Part shown: one piece after another, positions 63,680-64,000 of the stretch
Position numbering within the stretch: position 1 is the first letter of the stretch
Layout: every line of letters begins with the position of its first letter
Assembly (NCBI RefSeq): GCF_001548375.1
Contig: NZ_AP017295.1
Coordinates: forward strand, 5,056,501-5,120,500
Direction: 5' to 3'
DNA: 64,000 bases
Origin: Nostoc sp. NIES-3756
Lineage (GTDB): Bacteria > Cyanobacteriota > Cyanobacteriia > Cyanobacteriales > Nostocaceae
Made by a program: the position numbers and the translations under genes
The notes under the pieces: model-generated
Told to the model about the DNA's origin: nothing
What the model saw: only the letters and a program-made list of their open reading frames with translations
Databases searched by the model: none

Positions 63680-64000
63680 ATGTATGAATATAATTCTGGT
63701 ATTTACCAGAACTCAACACTACAGCCAGACAGTGAAGCTGTTGTTATCTCTGTGTCGCCGAAAGAACCAAATGATATCAACATAGCAGAACCAGAAGTCA
63801 CCAAAAATTGCGAACTTGGTGCTAACAAAAACTTTGTCAAAACATCAACCGAGCAGCAATTAGAATATCTACTCAGCAACCTCTTAAAATATGGAGTTTT
63901 GCTAGCTAGTGCAGTTGTGTTATTTGGTGGGATACTCTACCTAATTCATCATGGGAGTGAGCCTACTGACTATCACATTTTTCATGGCACAGCATCGGAA
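63680..64000 (+). CDS. DUF1634 membrane protein (partial, runs off window)
   Basis: An open frame from ATG 63680 (MYEYNSGIYQNSTLQPDSEA) extends past the window end. It has a polar N-terminal 70 residues, then YLLSNLLKYGVLLASAVVLFGG and YLIHHGSEPTDYHIF, matching the first DUF1634 span and its HxG...DYxxF motif. DUF1634 genes sit next to TauE/SafE genes in many bacteria, so it is probably an accessory of that transporter. It starts 1 bp after that gene, with AGGAGGG upstream. Confidence 0.85.
   Translation, partial: MYEYNSGIYQNSTLQPDSEAVVISVSPKEPNDINIAEPEVTKNCELGANKNFVKTSTEQQLEYLLSNLLKYGVLLASAVVLFGGILYLIHHGSEPTDYHIFHGTASE

Overview
The window looks like chromosome of a filamentous, heterocyst-type cyanobacterium (Nostoc/Anabaena/Trichormus group). 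The evidence is the many HIP1 octamers (GCGATCGC), a cyanobacterial PsbQ lipoprotein, an NTRC-type thioredoxin reductase, a phytol-kinase-like protein, a PAO-family Rieske oxygenase, and gaps filled with short tandem repeats (TAGTCAT/TGTTGAC and GGGAGATGAG types) typical of Nostocales. Species cannot be fixed from the sequence alone.

Left part (1-34.8 kb): mostly ordinary housekeeping and accessory genes. In order: a DUF2085 membrane protein, a hicBA toxin-antitoxin pair, a pentapeptide-repeat protein, a cell-wall amidase, pyrG, a ROK-family glucokinase, an orphan peptide ABC permease, NTRC, an orphan sugar ABC permease, a kptA/YdeI-like/SPFH cluster, psbQ, a DAO-type oxidase, an alpha/beta hydrolase without a nucleophile, yidD, a VTE5-like kinase, tRNA-Gln(UUG), a SpoIID-like protein, an M20 peptidase, a short TauE, a Rieske oxygenase, a heme-oxygenase-fold protein paired with a FOXRED2-like flavoprotein, rtcB, a methyltransferase and a HAD phosphatase.

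Centre (34,849-57,167): a complete 22.3-kb type V-K CRISPR-associated transposon (CAST) inserted exactly at the 3' end of tRNA-Ala(CGC). Both ends read TGTACATTCGCACATTAT/A and are flanked by a perfect 5-bp duplication, ATATG. From the tnsB side inward it carries tnsB-tnsC-tniQ, a cargo of probable defence genes (AAA ATPase/S8 protease pair, two unknown genes, a type I restriction system with an embedded HEPN + nuclease-like gene, two paralogous small HTH-like proteins, a DUF262-HNH protein), a 53-aa ribbon-helix-helix regulator divergent from cas12k, cas12k, tracrRNA and a five-repeat array. No tnsA is seen. Beyond the array lies a degenerate repeat followed by a short spacer. Its first 13 nt match the tRNA-Ala gene next to a GTN PAM, and the insertion lies 51-56 bp downstream. 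The element therefore carries the guide that explains its own position.

Directly beyond the tnsB-side duplication (from 57,171) is a second TGTAC terminus with three copies of a different TnsB-type repeat. It looks like the orphan end of an older, related element that used the same tRNA site.

Right part (57.3-64 kb): small unknown proteins (including a paralogous 62-aa pair), a secreted protein, an APC permease, a CadD-like transporter, and a TauE/SafE + DUF1634 pair cut by the window end.
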